A DNA stretch of 64,000 bases from Acinetobacter nosocomialis NIPH 2119 (GTDB lineage Bacteria > Pseudomonadota > Gammaproteobacteria > Pseudomonadales > Moraxellaceae). Each line of letters opens with the position of its first letter. Positions within the stretch are counted from its first letter, which is position 1. Positions 28,160-36,848 of this stretch are shown in pieces. The stretch is from the NCBI RefSeq assembly GCF_000368085.1, contig NZ_KB849239.1, forward strand, positions 2,060,389 to 2,124,388, in the 5' to 3' direction. The translations under genes and the position numbers were made by a program. The notes under the pieces were generated by a model, which searched no databases, had not been told where the DNA came from, and saw nothing but the letters and a program-made list of their open reading frames with translations.

Positions 28160-29800
28160 TTAATACAGTTTCTTTTGCGGTGGACCCGCGAAGTTTAATG
28201 GTCCAATCGAGTTCATATCGAGCTCGATCACGGTTGGCCCTTCAAAAGCAACAGCCTCTTGAATAACCGTTTTAAACTCATCTGCACTACCGACTTTCCA
28301 GCTTTTCACACCCATTGATTCACCAAGAAGTTTGTAGTCTGGAGTATGCAGTTCATTGAAATACTGGCGACCACCGAAGTAGTTATTTTGAATGCCACGC
28401 ATTACGCCATAACCACCGTCATTCATAATCATTAGGACCATATTGGTGTTTTCTTGTACCATAGTTGCAATTTCACCAATACCAAGCATTAAGCCGCCAT
28501 CGCCGACTAAACCAATTACTTTTTTGTCAGGGTTAGCAACCGAAGCACCAATTGCTGTTGCAAGACCTAAACCAATTGCACCCGCAAGTGAGTGGATGTT
28601 TTGGTTTGGCGCTTGTACCGGGAATAAACGACTACCCCATGTACTACCCGACATAGTGATGTCACGTACAAAAATGCCGTCTTGAGGTAAAGCTGCACGT
28701 AAGTGATCACAAATTAATGCGTACTGATCGATTTGCTTGCGCAGTGCATCAATGGCAGCTTGTTTAGCCGCCACTACAGCAGCATCGTAATCGGCATCAA
28801 CTTTTGAAGTACCTTGAAGTTGTTCTAACACACGTGTTAAGACATCTTTGGCATCGCCACAAATGAAGTTACGAATTTTATAATTACGTTGCTGAGCCAC
28901 TGGGTTGGCATCTACCTGAATAATGTTTTCAGGGAATTCAACCGAATAAGTTTTGGTTTCATTACTACGTAAACGAGAACCCACCACAACCATTAAGTCA
29001 GCATCTTTTAATAATTGCTCAACACCTGCCGAGTTATGGAACGCACCTAAACTACGTGGATGATCATCTGGCAAAACCCCACGAGCATGAGTCGATGAAA
29101 CAACCGGAATACCTAAATCTGCAATTGCTTTAACTTCTGCAACGCTATTTAAAGTTCCACCACCAATCCAGAAAATCGGACGTTTTGCTTTTTTGATTTC
29201 GCTTACAAGAAGATCAATTTCAGCTTGCTCTGCCTGTGGCAACTCAAGTGCTTTCACTGGCCCAAGATTAAGTGGCAAATCAATCTCTGCTGCTTGTACA
29301 TCAATGGGTAGCTCAACACTTACCGGTCCCATTGGAACAGTGGTTGCGACACGAATGGCTTCACGAATCACACCAACAGCATTGTCTGGGCTGGTAATAC
29401 GGAACGCCGCTTTGCTTGATGCACGTAAGAATGTAAGTTGGTCTTTGGTTTCATGGATGAAGCTTGCATCACGGTCAAGATATTCACGCTCAACCTGACC
29501 AGTTAAATGCAATACAGGGCTACTCGCATTCATTGCCTCAATCAGTGAACCCACCGCATTACCTGCCCCAGCACCCGTACTGGTCAGCGCTACACCTAAG
29601 CCTTTAAAACGTGAGTGTGCATCTGCCATGGTGACTGCACCCGCCTCACCACGGGCTGCGACAAAGCGCATTTTTTCACGGCGCCCTACTGCATCGGCAA
29701 TAGGTAAATTGTGGATGGAAATAACACCATAAATACTATCAACTTGGTGCGCTTCTAAAACTCTTGCGATTGCTTCGCCTACATTTACACGTTCAGTCAT
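28160..29800 (-). CDS. ThDP-dependent enzyme of the acetolactate synthase/decarboxylase superfamily
   Basis: 546 aa with the three domains of this superfamily: an N-terminal pyrimidine-binding domain with the activating Glu in A-A-R-G-E-A-G-A (about residue 51), a central domain (about 190-330), and a C-terminal pyrophosphate domain with the G-D-G-G motif and later N-D-G-G-Y-G (about 430-465). Relatives include acetolactate synthase, benzoylformate decarboxylase and 2-hydroxyacyl-CoA lyases; no small regulatory subunit or branched-chain genes are near, so a biosynthetic role is unlikely. It is the last gene of the catabolic operon, 38 bp after an aldehyde dehydrogenase. I infer that it decarboxylates or cleaves a 2-oxo acid to an aldehyde for that partner. 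Confidence 0.85.
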   Translation of the reverse strand: MTERVNVGEAIARVLEAHQVDSIYGVISIHNLPIADAVGRREKMRFVAARGEAGAVTMADAHSRFKGLGVALTSTGAGAGNAVGSLIEAMNASSPVLHLTGQVEREYLDRDASFIHETKDQLTFLRASSKAAFRITSPDNAVGVIREAIRVATTVPMGPVSVELPIDVQAAEIDLPLNLGPVKALELPQAEQAEIDLLVSEIKKAKRPIFWIGGGTLNSVAEVKAIADLGIPVVSSTHARGVLPDDHPRSLGAFHNSAGVEQLLKDADLMVVVGSRLRSNETKTYSVEFPENIIQVDANPVAQQRNYKIRNFICGDAKDVLTRVLEQLQGTSKVDADYDAAVVAAKQAAIDALRKQIDQYALICDHLRAALPQDGIFVRDITMSGSTWGSRLFPVQAPNQNIHSLAGAIGLGLATAIGASVANPDKKVIGLVGDGGLMLGIGEIATMVQENTNMVLMIMNDGGYGVMRGIQNNYFGGRQYFNELHTPDYKLLGESMGVKSWKVGSADEFKTVIQEAVAFEGPTVIELDMNSIGPLNFAGPPQKKLY

Positions 29801-29838
29801 GTCTGTTCCTCAAAATTTGTTTTCAGTCCTTGAATTTA

Positions 29839-31305
29839 TTAATCGCACCAAGGGTTAGGCTGTTCATTCAGCCCCATATAAATACTCTTTTGTTGCATGT
29901 ACGATAAAATGCCCAAACGGCCTTTTTCGCGCCCAATCCCACTGTCTTTAAAGCCACCAAACGGCGCACTAATCGAGAATTTTTTGTAGGTATTAATCCA
30001 TACCGTTCCTACTTCTAATGCACGTGCAATGCGCCAAGCTTTACGATAGCTTTCAGTCCAGATGCCTGCGGCAAGACCAAAACAACTGTCATTGGCTTGA
30101 GCAATTAAATCTTGCTCATTGTCATATTTCATAACGACTAAAACAGGGCCAAAAATTTCTTCCTGACAGGTTTGAGCACTGTTATTTAAGCCCGTGATAA
30201 TGGTGGGTAAGTAATAGCTTCCTTTGGCATAGTCACCAGTCGTAAGTGCCTCACCACCAATCAGAACCTGACCACCTTCGCTTTTGGCAAGTTGCACATA
30301 GCGATCAACTGACTGCAAATGTTTGTCATTAACCAGTGGCCCTAAATGCACACCAGCTTGTTCCGGATGGCCCACACGTAAGCCTTTGGTTATTTCAACC
30401 AAACGTGTTAAAAACTGATCGTAAAGACTGCTATGAATAAATAAGCGAGAACCTGCGATACACGCTTGGCCTGCCGAGCTAAAAATACCGTAAGCCACAC
30501 CTTTAGCTGCCAGTTCGACATCTGCATCCGGTAAAACGATGGTTGGTGACTTTCCACCTAACTCAAGCGAAGTGGTAATCAGTTTATCTGCAGCAATGTG
30601 TGCCAAATGACGACCCGTGGTTGTGCCACCTGTAAAAGAAATTTTACGAACCAATGGATGTTGAGCAATGGCATCACCAATGATAGAACCACGCCCAACT
30701 AACACACTGAGTAAGCCTTTTGGTAAACCTGCTTCTTCAAAAATTTTGGCAAGCTCTAAAGCAATGAGTGAAGTTGCTTCTGCTGGTTTTAACACCACGG
30801 CATTTCCTGCTGCCAAAGCTGGAGCAAGCTTTTGAACCTCACTCGCAATTGGAGAGTTCCAAGGAGTAATAGCTGCCACAACGCCTACAGGTTCATGCAC
30901 ACTCATGGTCATAAAGTCTGGAGCACGTTGAGTGGTGAGCTCATCGTTCAGCGTTTCACATGCCGCAGCAACATAACGTGCAGTTGCCGCCGCGCTCATC
31001 ACCAAGCCACGAGTTTCGGTTAAAGGCTTTCCATTATCACGGGTTTGCAGTTTCGATAATTCATCTACACGCGCTTCAATAATGTCTGCAACTTTATAGA
31101 GAATACGTGCACGCTCATGCGGCAAGCTGTTTCTCCAGCTCGGTTCACGCCAAGCCTGATCTGCTTTTTCAATTGCTTCATTTACATCTTCAAGCGTTGC
31201 TGTTGAAAGCTCAGCGTTAACCGACTGATCTGCCGGAAACAGGCTTTGAATGACTGCACCACGGCCTAATCGCCATTCACCCGCAATATAAATTTCCTTT
31301 GCCAT
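29839..31305 (-). CDS. NAD(P)-dependent aldehyde dehydrogenase
   Basis: A 488-aa ALDH superfamily enzyme oxidising an aldehyde to the acid. The catalytic Glu lies in L-E-L-G-G-K-S-P and the nucleophile in G-Q-A-C-I-A-G-S; the P-W-N-S-P and F-T-G-G-T cofactor segments are also present. The frame begins with TTG at 31311, but the ATG at 31305 has AAGGA 7 nt upstream. It lies 13 bp from the aspartate-dehydrogenase-like gene and 38 bp from the ThDP enzyme, so it probably takes the aldehyde made by the latter. A hydroxymuconic-semialdehyde type of substrate from ring cleavage is the alternative. Confidence 0.9.
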   Translation of the reverse strand: MAKEIYIAGEWRLGRGAVIQSLFPADQSVNAELSTATLEDVNEAIEKADQAWREPSWRNSLPHERARILYKVADIIEARVDELSKLQTRDNGKPLTETRGLVMSAAATARYVAAACETLNDELTTQRAPDFMTMSVHEPVGVVAAITPWNSPIASEVQKLAPALAAGNAVVLKPAEATSLIALELAKIFEEAGLPKGLLSVLVGRGSIIGDAIAQHPLVRKISFTGGTTTGRHLAHIAADKLITTSLELGGKSPTIVLPDADVELAAKGVAYGIFSSAGQACIAGSRLFIHSSLYDQFLTRLVEITKGLRVGHPEQAGVHLGPLVNDKHLQSVDRYVQLAKSEGGQVLIGGEALTTGDYAKGSYYLPTIITGLNNSAQTCQEEIFGPVLVVMKYDNEQDLIAQANDSCFGLAAGIWTESYRKAWRIARALEVGTVWINTYKKFSISAPFGGFKDSGIGREKGRLGILSYMQQKSIYMGLNEQPNPWCD

Positions 31306-31318
31306 GATCAAATCCTTC

Positions 31319-32110
31319 TTAAATCTGTATTGCTTCTACACTATTGCGACAAGCACGAATCACGCTAAGCGCAGCCAAAGTTGATGTTTTCGGGTTACTT
31401 GGCAACGGTACTCCCACCAGTTCAATGGTCATTTGCCCAAAGCCACCTTCTGCTACAATGGTGTGTTTATTTTTGTTGATGGTTGGATCAACAGTTAACT
31501 CAACCATGGTTTCATCCATTCCAAGCCCTGCAAGTGCAATGGTTGCTGCAACATTGGCGTTGGCAGGAAATTTCATGGCAGCTTCACGGGCAGTTCCTGT
31601 AAAAAAGACCGTAGGTTCTGAAACATGGTCTAAATCGACTAATTGCTCTGCATAACTGCCCTTCCAACTTTTTGGACTTTTACAGCCTTTATAAGTGACC
31701 TTTTGCAAACCACCTTCTTTAGCAGCAGAAATACCGTCAATACCTGCGATAGCCCCTGCAAGTAAATGCAGATGGGCATCATTTTTTTCGGCAGTTTGCT
31801 TAAGCTGAACCAAAAATTCACTATCAGCCAAAGTACCCACCGAAATCAGACCAATGGTCCAGCCTTTCGCTAAAACTTTTTGAGCATGCTCTTTCACTGC
31901 TGCTTGACCTGCCACCTCAATGACATAGTCTGGTGTACCATCACATTGCTCAATATCTGAAATCACCTGAATGTCAGATGAGACTTGTGATTGAACTTTC
32001 TCAATGCTGCGAGATGGCACTACAATCCATTTGAGTTGCAGATCTTGAGGCAAATGGGCATACACTTCTGCTGCCATTGCGCCAAAACCTATCATCATCA
32101 ACTTTTTCAT
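31319..32110 (-). CDS. L-aspartate dehydrogenase-like oxidoreductase
   Basis: 263 aa with an N-terminal NAD(P)-binding Rossmann segment (M-M-I-G-F-G-A-M-A) and the characteristic aspartate dehydrogenase middle region (G-A-I-A-G-I-D-G, then K-S-P-K-S-W-K-G). Known members oxidise aspartate to iminoaspartate, for NAD synthesis or nitrogen metabolism. No nadA or nadC is nearby; the gene sits inside an aromatic-type catabolic operon with 7-15 bp spacing on both sides. It may therefore act on a pathway intermediate, either reductive amination of an oxo acid or its reverse. Family is clear, substrate is not. Confidence 0.82.
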   Translation of the reverse strand: MKKLMMIGFGAMAAEVYAHLPQDLQLKWIVVPSRSIEKVQSQVSSDIQVISDIEQCDGTPDYVIEVAGQAAVKEHAQKVLAKGWTIGLISVGTLADSEFLVQLKQTAEKNDAHLHLLAGAIAGIDGISAAKEGGLQKVTYKGCKSPKSWKGSYAEQLVDLDHVSEPTVFFTGTAREAAMKFPANANVAATIALAGLGMDETMVELTVDPTINKNKHTIVAEGGFGQMTIELVGVPLPSNPKTSTLAALSVIRACRNSVEAIQI

Positions 32111-32125
32111 GACAGCACCTAATAT

Positions 32126-32920
32126 TTATAAATGTTTGTTAAAACCACCTGAGACATCTATTGCCGAACCTGTGGTGTAAGATGCCAATGGTGATGCCAA
32201 GAAAACTAAAGCACGTGCAGGCTCTTCTGGACGGCCTAAGCGCTGCATAGGAATACCACGATTTTTTGCGATATTGCCGGTCCATTCTTCCCATGACAGA
32301 TTTAAATCTGAACGGGTTTCATAACGGCGTTTCCACTGCGCAGATTCAACCATACCGAGTAAAATCGAGTTCACACGAACGCCATATTGAGTAAATTCAT
32401 GTGCCAAAGAATGGGTTAAATTCAACAGTGCAGCGCGTGCAGATGAAGTCGCAATCATGTGCGGTTCTGGTTGCAATGCCAGTAACGAGTTCACATTGGT
32501 AATTGAGGCATTTGCAGACTGTTTTAAGTCGTCAAGAAAAGCACGTACCGGATGTAAAACACTGAAATATTTCAGCTCAATTTCTTTCATCCAGTCTTCA
32601 TCTTGCGTATTTTCAAAATTTGAAACACGGCCTTGCCCAGCATTGTTAATGAGCATATCCACGTTGCCCAAATTGAGTTTGACCTCTTTGGCAAATTGCT
32701 GAACATCTTCTTTTTTCAACACATTACATGCTTTGGTAAAAATATTGGCATGTGGAAATTTTTCTAAAATATAGTGCTTAGAAGCGTTTAAACGTTCTTC
32801 ATCGCGACCACACCACGCAACTTTTGCACCCTCTGCAACCAGTATTTCAACAGCAGCCAGCCCAATCCCAGATGAGCCACCGGTAACAACTGCAACTTTT
32901 CCTTCAACTTGGAAGCTCAT
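32126..32920 (-). CDS. SDR-family protein lacking the catalytic Tyr and Lys
   Basis: 264 aa with a normal SDR cofactor loop T-G-G-S-S-G-I-G (about 13-20) and N-N-A-G (92-95). The active site is atypical: Ser145 is present, but at the exact positions of the Y-x-x-x-K pair the sequence reads Thr158 and Arg162 (A-T-S-S-A-R-A-A-L). The surrounding sequence is otherwise well conserved (R-V-N-S-I-L-L-G), and the frame is intact and tightly spaced at 15 bp on each side, so this is not decay. It may use another mechanism, be non-redox, or be a lyase-like or structural member. Confidence 0.85.
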   Translation of the reverse strand: MSFQVEGKVAVVTGGSSGIGLAAVEILVAEGAKVAWCGRDEERLNASKHYILEKFPHANIFTKACNVLKKEDVQQFAKEVKLNLGNVDMLINNAGQGRVSNFENTQDEDWMKEIELKYFSVLHPVRAFLDDLKQSANASITNVNSLLALQPEPHMIATSSARAALLNLTHSLAHEFTQYGVRVNSILLGMVESAQWKRRYETRSDLNLSWEEWTGNIAKNRGIPMQRLGRPEEPARALVFLASPLASYTTGSAIDVSGGFNKHL

Positions 32921-32935
32921 AATCCTTAATCTCTC

Positions 32936-33760
32936 TTACGATTGTTCCTGAATCGTCAACATAATTTGGTTAAATGCTTGCGGTTGGTCGACATAACTTA
33001 AATGTCCTGCATCTTCTATGACGAAGCGCTGTTCCAACTGCAATTCCTGAGCAAGCTCTTGTATACCTAACGCAGGAGTGATTTGATCTTGCTGCCCTGC
33101 AATCACTGTGCATGGGACTTTTAAATCGGTTAAGTAATTACGTATTTCGTCATATGCCAGTAAGTACGATGCATGGGTGAAACCCTGTAGAGTCAACTGC
33201 TGCATCACCTCTGAAACTAAAGCTAAGGCTTGCGGCTCTTGTTTATAAATCAAATGAGGTCCACGGCTTTGGGCCATGCCTTTAGCACCGAGTTCTTTCA
33301 ACATTTTTGGTCTTTTTTCAAAAACCTGAATTTGTGTCTGTTCATCGTGGCGTTGGTAGCCTTGCGCCAAGTTAGCGACCACCAAGTGTTTCACTCGCTC
33401 TGGGTAAAGTGCAGCAAATGCACTGGCTTGTAAGGCACCTAAGGAGTGTCCCACTACAATTGCTTTTTCAATTTTTAAAGCGTCGAATAACGCTGCCAAA
33501 CGCTTTGCGTAGTCGGTTGCATTCGGTTGATCCGTTAAAAGTTCATCTGATTTGCCATAGCCTGGTGCGTCCCAGGCAATGACATGAAAATGATGAGACA
33601 ACACTTCAAGTTGGTTTACCCATGAAGCAGAACCTGAACTAATGCCATGCAACAGCACAAGGTATTCGCCCTGACCAGCTTCCCGATAAGCTTGCTGCTG
33701 GCCTTGAACATTGACCGTTTTCACCGGAAATTCTGCTAACTTTTCAATGAGTGTCATCAT
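32936..33760 (-). CDS. Alpha/beta hydrolase, meta-cleavage-product-hydrolase-like
   Basis: About 275 aa with the oxyanion/N-terminal H-G-I-S-S-G segment, the nucleophile elbow G-H-S-L-G and the late catalytic His in D-A-G-H-L. This is the arrangement of C-C bond hydrolases such as BphD and MhpC, and also of many esterases. Next to an extradiol-type dioxygenase, hydrolysis of the ring-cleavage product is the natural inference. The frame extends 36 bp further up to touch the cupin gene; I prefer the ATG at 33760, with a GAAGGG-like ribosome-binding site about 12 nt ahead. An ester hydrolase role remains possible. Confidence 0.82.
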   Translation of the reverse strand: MMTLIEKLAEFPVKTVNVQGQQQAYREAGQGEYLVLLHGISSGSASWVNQLEVLSHHFHVIAWDAPGYGKSDELLTDQPNATDYAKRLAALFDALKIEKAIVVGHSLGALQASAFAALYPERVKHLVVANLAQGYQRHDEQTQIQVFEKRPKMLKELGAKGMAQSRGPHLIYKQEPQALALVSEVMQQLTLQGFTHASYLLAYDEIRNYLTDLKVPCTVIAGQQDQITPALGIQELAQELQLEQRFVIEDAGHLSYVDQPQAFNQIMLTIQEQS

Positions 33761-33796
33761 TTTTAATTCTTTCCCTTCATTCACTTCATCAAACAA

Positions 33797-34318
33797 TTAA
33801 CGTTTGATTTGAGACAATGGATGCTCTGGTGGATAGTTAGGAATTGTTGGTTTACCTGTTCCCAACATCACACACATCAAGGCATCTTCTTGACCTGGGT
33901 TAAACAAACCACGGTAGATCCCCGGTGGAATTGAAATCAGGTCACGCTCTTTTAAACGGGTCTGGAATTTCTCGCCGTTGTGCTCAATAAACAAATCAAT
34001 TTCGCCGCGGAGCATAAAGAAAACTTCTTCAACATCGTGGTGAATGTGCAAAGGACCTTCACACTGTGGTGGTAGCACCATAGTCGAAAACGTAAAGTTC
34101 TCTGCAGGTACAGTATTGCTGTCATTTGCAACACCAGTTGCACCCGTACCCATATAACGCATTTGAGCACGACGATATTTCGGGTCGTAATCGGCTTGGA
34201 ACTTCAAAGCCTCAAAGTCATATTTACGAGTCTCAAAGCGAGCAATACGTGTGTTTAACCAATCTTCTAAAGAAGCGCCTTCCGGCTGTTTCCACGTTTC
34301 GAATTGTTGTGTAGTCAT
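33797..34318 (-). CDS. Cupin-domain protein
   Basis: A 173-aa single-domain cupin. The core motifs are clear: P-L-H-I-H-H-D-V-E-E (metal-binding His/His/Glu) and later I-S-I-P-P-G-I-Y-R-G-L-F-N. Metal binding is therefore expected. Such proteins act as dioxygenases, isomerases or decarboxylases, or bind small ligands. The gene sits between the MFS permease (23 bp) and the hydrolase, so it is part of the catabolic operon. The N-terminal 60 residues are outside the cupin core and contain several aromatic residues. Exact reaction not known. Confidence 0.82.
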   Translation of the reverse strand: MTTQQFETWKQPEGASLEDWLNTRIARFETRKYDFEALKFQADYDPKYRRAQMRYMGTGATGVANDSNTVPAENFTFSTMVLPPQCEGPLHIHHDVEEVFFMLRGEIDLFIEHNGEKFQTRLKERDLISIPPGIYRGLFNPGQEDALMCVMLGTGKPTIPNYPPEHPLSQIKR

Positions 34319-34341
34319 TTTTTAAACTCCTATACAGTGAA

Positions 34342-35565
34342 TTAATAACGTTTTAAAAGAGGAACCAAGAACAACGACCCAATGACAGCGACTGCAGCCA
34401 AGAAGGTAATTCCCAAATTAAAACTATGTGTTTGCATCACGATGTAACCGATAAGAACAGGCGCAATTGCACTTGCAAAATTGCCTAAACCGTTAAATAT
34501 TCCACCCGCAGTCGCCCCTACATTTGAGGTAGTTACTCGGGCAAGCAGAGCAAATACCGCAGCTACTCCAAAGCCCCACGCCATCGCACTTAAAGACATG
34601 GCAGCAATAATCAATAATGGCTGGGTCATAATGACCATCACATACATGAAGATGCCCGCCAGTAATAAACCGCTAAATACCTGAATAGCGCGGCGGCCTA
34701 ACTTGTCAGATAAAAACGCACCCACCACCTCGCCAATTAACATGGCGATGAATGGAAAGCTTGAATACATCCCAAACTCTTTGAGATTGAATCCTTTGTC
34801 TTGCATAAGATAAGAAGGAACCCAACTGTTTAAGCCCCACAAATAAGTCATCAATGCAATGTTAAAGAGGCAAACCAACCAGAATGCGCTGTTGCTGAGC
34901 AGCAATTTAGTATTGGCAATGTGACCCTTGAAGTTGGTGCCTTTACTCTCGCCCTCAATTTCGACAGTTTTCTTGAGCTGTAAGTTACGTAAACCAAAAA
35001 CAATGCTAAAAATAGCGATCAGTGTTAAACCAGCCATCACAAAAAAAGTGGAGTGCCAGTCGTGATGAGCTAAAACATTTGCAGTGATCGGGAAACCAAG
35101 GAATGCACCAATCGGTGTACCCAGTAAGAACATGGTTGAGGCACGTGCCTGCTGACGGTCTGTGTAAGTCTGTTTAACAATGGTGTATGCCAAAGCAAAT
35201 AGCGGACCTTCTGCCAAACCAAGTAAAACCCGTAAAATCAACATGCCTGAGTAGCTGGTGGTAAAGCCCATGCAAAGCATGAGTAAACCCCAAGAGGTCA
35301 CACTCCAGAACAGCATTTTCTTTGGGTTAAAAATGTCGCCTAAAAAGCTTAGAAAGACTGATGAAAACCCATAAGCAAGTAAAAAGCTTGTCATGAGCCA
35401 TCCGAGCTTGGCTTTATCTTCAGCAATTCCCATCGAGCTTTGAAAATGGGGGTCTGAAAATAAAACCGCAATACTGATCTTGTCGAAAAAGGCCAGTACT
35501 ACACACACCATAAGGACAAAAGCAGGCACCCAATGCTTTAATCCACTTTTTTCTTCATTACTCAT
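34342..35565 (-). CDS. MFS permease of the anion:cation symporter (ACS) type
   Basis: A 407-aa twelve-helix transporter. The N-terminal half has F-F-D-K-I-S-I-A and R-V-L-L-G-L-A-E-G-P, and the C-terminal half G-A-F-L-S-D-K-L-G-R-R, typical of the ACS branch that imports organic acids (galactonate, phthalate, hydroxyphenylacetate). It lies inside the operon, 42 bp after the reductase and 23 bp before the cupin, and so most likely imports the pathway substrate. This suggests the substrate is a carboxylate or other organic anion. Confidence 0.87.
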   Translation of the reverse strand: MSNEEKSGLKHWVPAFVLMVCVVLAFFDKISIAVLFSDPHFQSSMGIAEDKAKLGWLMTSFLLAYGFSSVFLSFLGDIFNPKKMLFWSVTSWGLLMLCMGFTTSYSGMLILRVLLGLAEGPLFALAYTIVKQTYTDRQQARASTMFLLGTPIGAFLGFPITANVLAHHDWHSTFFVMAGLTLIAIFSIVFGLRNLQLKKTVEIEGESKGTNFKGHIANTKLLLSNSAFWLVCLFNIALMTYLWGLNSWVPSYLMQDKGFNLKEFGMYSSFPFIAMLIGEVVGAFLSDKLGRRAIQVFSGLLLAGIFMYVMVIMTQPLLIIAAMSLSAMAWGFGVAAVFALLARVTTSNVGATAGGIFNGLGNFASAIAPVLIGYIVMQTHSFNLGITFLAAVAVIGSLFLVPLLKRY

Positions 35566-35607
35566 GTGTCATTCCTTCGATTTGGTAATGAGAACCAGAT
35601 TTAATGT

Positions 35608-36819
35608 TTACGGTTTTAACTTCATGACATTAAATTCAGCATCTGCTAATAATTTTGGATCTAAAACGGTATTGGCTTGCATCCAACGCTTTGCCAGCTT
35701 GATTAACTTCGAGTCATTAATGGCAATCATATTCAGCAAGCGATTTTCATGGTCCAGATATAAATAGCTCACCTGATCTTCACCGCCTTGGCGAATCACC
35801 ATTTCTTTGGTTTTTTCAGGTTGATACGTTCCTAAAATCTGGATATTAAAGTGGTATTGATCAGACCAGAGCCAAGGAATATCGGTATATTCAGTTTCAA
35901 TTCCGAGCATTGATTTCGCAGCTGCAATCGCCTGATTTTGTGCATTTGCCCAAGACTGAATGCAATAGCCCAAGCCTGGATGAATCGCGACATCACCTGC
36001 GGCATAAATGTCTTGATCTGAGGTCTGTCCAAAACAATTCACCACAATGCCATCTTTCACATCGAGCCCAGCATGCACGCCTAACTCTTTAGCAATTTCG
36101 GCACCTGCACCCACTACAACACAATCAAATAACTGGCTATGTTGAGGATGGTTCACCACTTCAACTTTTTGATCTGGTGCTTCCACCAAATGAAGGCTCT
36201 TGCTGTCTAAATGAATTTTTGTACCTTGGGTCTCATGCATATTTTTTAAAAATGCAGAAACTTCCGGACTCACACTTCTTGCACACAAACGGTCGCCATA
36301 TTCAAAAATATGAACCTCTTTGCCTTGCTTACGTGCGGTTGCAGCGATTTCCAAACCAATCCAGCCGCCGCCAATCACAGCAACATTTTTTGCATTCTTT
36401 AAAATTTCAGCCAGACGTTCACAGTCACGTACATTTCGTAAAGTCACAACATTAGGAATGAACTGCCATGTATTGACGGGTACACGTGCACGGCTTCCAG
36501 TTGCAATCAGCAATTTGTCATACGGCAAAATCTGACCACTTTCTAAATGAACCTGCTTTTGCTCGCGATCGACTTTTGTTGCAATTTCTGGTTTATGCCA
36601 TTGAATGTTGAACTCTTGGACCTGTTCTGGGGAGAACAGATTCAAACTTTCATACGTTGCTTCTTTTGAAAGTACTTGCTTAGACAGAGGCGGACGCTCA
36701 TAAAACACCTGATTTTCATTTGAGACCACATGAATTTCACCCACATAACCATTTTGACGTAAGGTGCTGACTGCCCAACCTGCAGCTTGCCCCGCCCCTA
36801 CAATTACAATCTTTTCCAT
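35608..36819 (-). CDS. FAD-dependent ferredoxin reductase
   Basis: 403 aa of the BphA4/RhlR-type reductase family: FAD loop I-V-G-A-G-Q-A-A near the N-terminus, NAD loop V-I-G-G-G-W-I-G-L-E near residue 150, and the second FAD motif Y-A-A-G-D-V-A near residue 270. It should pass electrons from NAD(P)H to the Rieske ferredoxin encoded at the head of the operon, and thence to the oxygenase. With the ferredoxin and terminal oxygenase it forms a three-component system. The order in the operon (ferredoxin first, reductase sixth) is split but cotranscribed. Confidence 0.9.
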   Translation of the reverse strand: MEKIVIVGAGQAAGWAVSTLRQNGYVGEIHVVSNENQVFYERPPLSKQVLSKEATYESLNLFSPEQVQEFNIQWHKPEIATKVDREQKQVHLESGQILPYDKLLIATGSRARVPVNTWQFIPNVVTLRNVRDCERLAEILKNAKNVAVIGGGWIGLEIAATARKQGKEVHIFEYGDRLCARSVSPEVSAFLKNMHETQGTKIHLDSKSLHLVEAPDQKVEVVNHPQHSQLFDCVVVGAGAEIAKELGVHAGLDVKDGIVVNCFGQTSDQDIYAAGDVAIHPGLGYCIQSWANAQNQAIAAAKSMLGIETEYTDIPWLWSDQYHFNIQILGTYQPEKTKEMVIRQGGEDQVSYLYLDHENRLLNMIAINDSKLIKLAKRWMQANTVLDPKLLADAEFNVMKLKP

Positions 36820-36848
36820 AGCCTTTCTTCCTTGTAAAGCAATACCTG

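Noticed and set aside
31319-32110. Assignment as NAD-biosynthetic nadX
   Set aside because: The family fits, but no nadA or nadC is near and the operon context is catabolic, so no symbol was given.
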